DNA from: Cunninghamia lanceolata
Lineage: Eukaryota > Streptophyta > Pinopsida > Cupressales > Cupressaceae
Length of the DNA: 64,000 nucleotides
Reading direction: 5' to 3'
NCBI GenBank assembly: GCA_027924645.1
Contig: BSBN01000297.1
Location: 1,736,001 to 1,800,000, forward strand
The position numbers and the translations under genes were made by a program. The notes beneath the pieces are model-generated. The model ran no database searches. It had not been told where the DNA came from and saw only the letters and a list, made by a program, of their open reading frames with translations. Below, piece after piece: positions 58,797 to 64,000 of this stretch. How positions within the stretch are numbered: position 1 is the stretch's first letter; each line of letters opens with the position of its first letter.

Positions 58797-59456
58797 TTAC
58801 AGAGCCATCTCTGCTTGAAGTGCTGCAAGTTCATCATCCTCAGCACTGATTTGTGAGGTTTTCTGTGGAGGAGCATATCCAGGCCGTCGTGAAGCGGGAA
58901 CAGGTGGTATCTGTGTTGCAGGTGCTTGGGTTGCTGGTTGCAATAATTGTTCTTCCAGCTCTGCTTCTTCTAGCTCTTCAAGCTCAGCCTCCAATTCATC
59001 CTACAGTATTTGCAAAAATGGAAGAACCGGCATTAAAATGCATATGAAAATCAAAGAAAATACAAAAAGACGTTAAGTTCTAACTTTCCTTCAGGCAGTT
59101 CTCTTTTCATAAAACAACCATATTTTACTTTGCAAAAAACAAAATACAGCAATGCCAACAAAGCAAGACATATGTAAAACTCTAAGAATCTTAGCAAAAA
59201 CATAGCATATAATACCTGCAATCAAAGGTACAAACATTATAGGAAAACACTCTTTCTTGCATTCCCTTTGGCAAACTTTTTTTATAATCCAATTAATTTA
59301 ATTTTGGAAAAGTTATCACTACCAAGTCAAATGGCATATACCTCATCAATGTCCACGGCAGCACCAACAGGAGTAGCAAGGGCCTCTTGGATTTGTTTCA
59401 AATTCTCTGTGTGTTCATTAACTTCATCCATGGTTCTATCAATGTCATCAATATTC
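58797..59456 (-). CDS. VPS32: VPS32/SNF7 ESCRT-III subunit, last two exons
   Basis: VPS32 (SNF7, CHMP4) polymerises on endosomes to bud vesicles into multivesicular bodies. The penultimate exon (59342-59456) encodes NIDDIDRTMDEVNEHTENLK and an EALATPVGAAVDIDE stretch. A 341-bp GT-AG intron leads to the last exon (58797-59000): DELEAELEELEEAELEEQLL, a Pro/Ala linker (QPATQAPATQIPPVPASRRP), then the MIM1-like tail DDELAALQAEMAL and TAA. The tail binds the VPS4 ATPase in this family. It matches the plant SNF7 C-terminus closely, with no stop or frame damage, in contrast to all its neighbours. Upstream exons, coding the basic helical core, are not in 59457-64000, so the preceding intron is longer than 4.5 kb or the gene is cut by the gypsy insertion at 62010. 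Confidence 0.92.
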
Positions 59457-62009
59457 CTGCATCCATTTTAGTAGAAAAGCACATAAGTACATACGTTTCT
59501 TAGGGAAGAAAACAATACATAAAATGCTGAAGAAATTTGTCACACAATGCATGTCTAGGAAAGGAAAATAGGTGGATGAAGTCAGTGGCAATCATTTGAA
59601 ATCTTAGACAAAAATTAGTTGCAATTTCTTGAGATTTAGAAGAAGATTAAGACTAGCAATTAAAAAACCACAAGAAGAATACTCGTGAGAACTCACAAGA
59701 AATCTACCAAAAGAGCATATAAAATAGAAATGGTCTTGGTTAGAAAATCCACAAGCGGAATAGCAAAAACATTAGATATTTGATTTAAGATAGTTTGTTT
59801 GCAGTGTAAAAGTACATTGGATTTCCAAAAGAATAACCTTCTGGCGGACGATCCCCTCTCCCAACAGAGGGCCTTTTAAGTGCCATCACGACCTTGTCCT
59901 CCTGCGTAGAATATAATTTTACGCAGTTGAATCCACAAGAATCCAACAATCATAAGACATTCTCATCTTGCTACTCTCTTTTTTCATTAGCTATCACTTA
60001 TTCAATCGGTTGCAATAATCAGAAGCCAAAGGTTTTGTTGTGTATTGTTGCTTGCTTAATTCAAACTAAACTCTGCATATGCAAGGGTCAAATTGTATGC
60101 ATATACAATCTCCACAGCAGAGATAAAATACTTCGTGTAGGGGAAACCCTTTCACCAGGTATGCAGAGATGAAGCATTTGAATTTTATGATTCACAGACA
60201 GAAGGGGAGATGTAGCAATGGATCCACCCTGTTTCATCTGTGATTTGGGGAATTTCCTGGGTCAGCAGGATCAAATGCAAATGTGGCTGTTGCATCAGCA
60301 CACATAAGGGTGGCGAACTGTGGTGATAGCTCAGTGAGCTCCCCTAGTGGCTGGATTAGAAACTCAGACAAGTACATAAGAAATAGGTGTGCATGTTTGA
60401 GCCCTAAGCGTCACCAGCTCAAAATAATAAAAAAAACAAAATCTTGCATCTTGTTCAAATAGAAAATTTTAGAAGTTCAAGGCACCAATACTGAAGTATG
60501 AACTTATGCTTGAATCTAGATCCTAGAAGATGGGCAGCTGTTAAATCTAAAATTCATGAATCTGATAAAATTTTATAATAACCAGCTGTATTTCAGGATC
60601 CTCCACTCCTAAAAACCTCTTAGATAAAATATATTCAATCGAAACTCAGCTAATGAGATAGGAACACAAAAATTATTCTTTGGTGGAGAACAAAATAAGT
60701 TCCTGACAAACAAAATTTCCTGCACTTTCATTGTCTGACTTTCCCTGGTGTACAAGAAAGAATAAGTAATAGTGGTTGTTAGGCACATATTGTAAGTGTC
60801 ACTACTGCATTGTTGATTTAGTTGTTGCAGACACAATAATCCCTAATGTTGAGTATTTGCGAGAATAGAAATTTTTCCAAACATTTGCTAGGATCCAAAT
60901 ACACCTCCTCTATGAACATAAATACAAGAAGCTTGAGGCTCGCATGAAGAGAGGTCACAGCTACTCTAAATAGGCATGTAGAGGTACAACAATATCTTAT
61001 TAGCCTTCTTCCTTGATTTTAACTTCTTAGGATTAGATGATGTTATTTTCCATTAGTATTAGAGGATTCCTCGCATGCTCTTCTAAGTTAGCAGCCTTAT
61101 GTGCAGGTGGTGGTATTTCAAAAGCCTTATGTTAATTGGAGAAAATCTTTTTTTTTTGGCTTACCTTCTTCAAAAGTGCAAGAAGCTGCTTGAGAGGATT
61201 TAAGAAACGTATTTCATGTTTGTTATTGATCTGTAAACTCTTAAAATTAGAATTCAAGAATCACAAATTATTCAAAATACTTGCTAATGCAAATGAAATT
61301 TACTTTAGAGAAGAAAATATTATGACTCAAAACAGAAATAAAACTTGCAACAACTCACACAAAACTCAGATTTTATCTTTGAAACCTCCAATGTGGAGGA
61401 AAAACCAGTCTTATGGTAGTGGCAATGGCCTTGCTACTCTCTTTATTATCTTTGAAAGATAATTGATAATCACAATAAGTAGGACTTCAATTCTGCCCTC
61501 TACTTCTGTTTATATCCTTATCTATGAACAACTGAACTAAACAATATTTCTCTGATTCTCCAATCTCAGAAAACACGTGCTTAAACTCCCATTGCAATCT
61601 CCTTTTATAGATTTCTATCAACAAGGTTCTCCCAGGCCCTAGAAGAATCCCCACACACACATGAAGCCGAAATGGTGACTGTACAGTTCATATTCTCAAT
61701 TCGAAGCACTCGCTGTCAATGGCCACTACCACAGTCGCAGTCCCAAGTTGCTATCACAATTGCAATTTCATCTGCCTGTGTTTCCCTGTCAATTTCTACT
61801 TCTGAACAGGTTTTTGTACCTGAATTCAATTTACTATTTAAGTTGCTACTTCTCATACGTTTTCCAAATCCAATATCGATCGCACCTCTCTTCTTAGGGG
61901 GGTTTTGGTCCCACAAAAGCTTAATGAGACAATAAGTGGGTGTAGAGTTCTCCCGCTCTTTCTTGGAATACCACTTTGCTTGACTCGCCTTGTGATCTGA
62001 GTCCTATTT
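59457..62009. other. Probable VPS32 intron sequence, no other gene confirmed
   Basis: AT-rich. A minus-strand open piece near 61150-61230 (IRFLNPLKQLLALLKK) ends at a GTAAGC donor-like site. A Ser/Leu-rich plus frame lies at 61672-61935. Neither resembles a known family, and no missing SNF7 exon was recognised. Confidence 0.45.
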
Positions 62010-63589
62010 TGTAATGTGCTGCCCCAGTTTGTTCTGTTAGTTTTTATATTTTTTTTTTTTTTGTTTTGTGATCTTTCAGACTAGACGGAAGTTGCAGAAG
62101 GGGTTTTATTTTTTGCATGTAATTGTTTTGCCAGATAACAATGAAATATATGACATGCAATGATAACCCAAAAAAACTATAACAGTTATGAGCAAAATAC
62201 CAAAAACCCAGATCATATTATTGCCCAAATTGAATTACAGTGACATACCCATTTGCATTTATTCAACTTTGTACATCTGCTGTGTGTGAACCAGCAATAT
62301 GGTCAATAGAAATCACATCCAGAACAATGGCAACGAAGGGACTTCATCATAAAATGATCTGCAGTGCCTATTACAACACTAGGTATCCATATTCCATGAG
62401 TTTTTGAAGACCACGATGGAATAAATCAAATGCTAAGAAACCCACAACCTTGATAGCTGCTGTACGGCCCGCCTATAAGATTTCTGCTGTAGCTAAACTC
62501 TCCAAAAAGACTTCAAATCTGTCTTATAACCCCTGTAAATGATCTGCAGCTCATATATGGACTCTGGCCAAGGATGAATGAAAGGATCTTCAAACAAACT
62601 CCAAACTGCTGCCAAAGAATGTACGGCCAGTCCAGGAAAGGGTACAGCCAGCAAGGTAATGAAATAACAGCGTTCAATACTTCCCCAAATCCTTCTTGAA
62701 ATCTGCAAGTTATTCAACAATACTCTTCATAAAAACTGCATATTAAACTGTGTAAAAACCCTCATGAAAACTATCAATCAAAGAACAAGCAAAGCCTCCG
62801 TATGAAGCTCCTAGCAACCCCCCTGATGCTCTCAAGCACAAAGAGAGTGATCTCACAGAGGTTTTCGTCTCTGCAAAACCCTTGTTCAACCTCCAAAGCC
62901 AAGTTTCAAAGTTTGCATGACAATCTCAATTTTTTCCAAGAGTGAATAATCTAAAATGAGCTCACAATGCCCTTTTTATAATCCCTTGGCTTCCAAAGCC
63001 CAAGAAGAGGGTTACTTTAATATTTTATTTGTTTTATTTTTAACCCCCATATCTCCACATGAGGCGTCGCGTCCACCTCCTCGCACATAACTTAAGTCAT
63101 AACTTAAGTCTTCACAAAGTTAAGTCACTTTTTTAGAATCTCAAGGTGAGCGCTCAACGTTATGGCTATAGTGATTATTAATATTTCCTTTTTGACACTT
63201 AACCATCATAACCCAAAGAACAATATTAAATAAACATTAATAATTTACGGACTTTAAAACGGAGGCCCAAATGATCTCAGAATTCAGTGATCTATAGACC
63301 GTTGGAAAGGTCTCACCAAGACGCTTTATCTCCAACACTGAAAATCCCGAAACGGACAGAAACCCTAATTTGCCAAAAATAGTAAGTCTGGGCCTAAGCA
63401 ATCAAATCCACCTTAGAAAGTGTCAAACTGAAGATCACACCGAAACCATACCAACATCCACTCAAATACTGACAAACCCATCCAAGTCAACCCCAACAGT
63501 GGTTCCCTAACCAGGCTGGTTAGTCTACGGGAACTCAATAATAGACTAACTCTCCATCTATCTGCATGGGCTAAAAAGAGGACATTACA
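62010..63589 (-). mobile_element. 3' LTR of a minus-strand Ty3/gypsy element
   Basis: On the minus strand the LTR starts TGTAATGT at 63589 and ends ACATTACA at 62010, giving perfect 8-bp terminal inverted repeats. It follows the end of a gypsy pol frame directly. A TATAAAAA box lies at about 62973-62980 on the element strand, in the expected middle part. An A-run (T-run at about 62047-62061) lies near its end. The other LTR is beyond the window, so no target duplication can be tested. Confidence 0.8.
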
Positions 63590-64000
63590 GTATTTTCCAT
63601 GTTTCTTGGACTCTATTTCGACTTTCCCTTGTCTTTTTCTCTAACACCACATCCTCTATGAGTATGGCTCTTCCTTCCACACCCAAATCTTCTAAAGAGG
63701 TTAGTACCTATTCTTATTCATCAAGAATGGAGGGCTCTAAAGTTGCAAGTACTCACAATTAGCAACTGAGTGCATCTCCATAAAAGGAGGGAGATCAAAT
63801 TTGAATGCATTTTCACCTATGGCCTCCAAAATTGTGAAAGGTCCATGTCTCAATAGCTTAATTTTATTTGCTTATCCTTGTAGCCTTTCCTTGCCCAAGT
63901 CAAACTTTGTCCCCCTTTGAGTTTGTGCTCTTCCTGCGTTGATCATGTCTTTTCTTATACAATTGTTGTGTTCCTTCCAATTGTTCCTTAACTTTGGGTT
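63590..64000 (-). pseudogene. Gypsy pol 3' end (integrase C-terminal region), partial and broken
   Basis: Read in shifting frames from the right edge: QLYKKRHDQRRKS, DLGKERLQG, RHGPFTILEAIGENAFKFDL, PPFMEMHSVAN, then TLEPSILDE with TAA and TAG close together. The final stretch LEDLGVEGRAILIEDVVLEK runs on to a TAA whose bases overlap the first bases of the LTR. This order is typical of the end of chromovirus-type pol polyproteins. The start is beyond 64000. Several frame changes and stops show it is dead. Confidence 0.75.

Noticed and set aside
61672..61935. Ser/Leu-rich plus-strand ORF
   Set aside because: It overlaps an equally open minus-strand frame and lacks any family resemblance; likely chance inside an intron.
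62047..62061. T-run as the tail of a LINE or processed gene copy
   Set aside because: It lies inside the LTR defined by TGTAATGT/ACATTACA ends, and no target duplication flanks it.

Overview
The window reads as plant nuclear DNA from a large, repeat-rich genome. Supporting signs are GT-AG introns, a plant-type ESCRT-III gene, a PPR relic, CACTA, LINE-L1, Ty1/copia and chromodomain Ty3/gypsy elements, and very low gene density. I infer a seed plant. A gymnosperm is plausible from the old, decayed, nested elements, but the species cannot be named from the sequence. Only one gene looks ordinary and expressed: the last two exons of a VPS32/SNF7 ESCRT-III gene (58797-59456, minus). Nearly everything else is mobile or broken.

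Layout. 133-1290 holds a decayed transposase-like gene. 1651-3145 is a satellite of about 355 bp per unit, followed by a GGCGCC-rich minisatellite-like tract. 4770-6838 (minus) is an unrecognised multi-exon gene with a four-copy 16-bp repeat upstream. 7130-8920 is the 3' end of a Sirevirus-like copia element, with several polypurine tracts and a 1.4-kb LTR. 9860-14396 is a 5'-truncated L1-type LINE on the minus strand with a 13-bp target duplication. 15300-15790 is a PPR relic, 19465-19583 a foldback, 19650-20340 a LINE ORF1 piece, and 21072-22860 a decayed coiled-coil ORF.

23481-49635 is the centrepiece: a CACTA transposon of about 26 kb, with 12-bp CACTA termini, a 3-bp AAT target duplication and subterminal AGTCAT repeats. 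Reading on the minus strand it holds TNP2 (47019-43642) and then a TNPA-like accessory gene (36539-27666). It also carries a captured, still intron-bearing 3' part of a host eIF5B gene (26580-25205). A complete chromodomain Ty3/gypsy element (36738-43114, TSD AGAGC) is nested between TNP2 and TNPA. A plus-strand relic of about 1,200 codons, preceded by 141-bp and 75-bp tandem repeats, sits in a TNPA intron.

53003-55095 is an unrecognised decayed minus-strand ORF. 55232-56345 holds LINE ORF1 pieces. VPS32 follows. At the right edge a second gypsy element (minus) ends in an LTR at 62010-63589, possibly inside a VPS32 intron.

One pattern runs through the window. Premature stops in otherwise continuous frames are mostly TAG where CAG or TGG is expected, and TGA where CGA is expected. 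This fits deamination at methylated CHG and CG sites.
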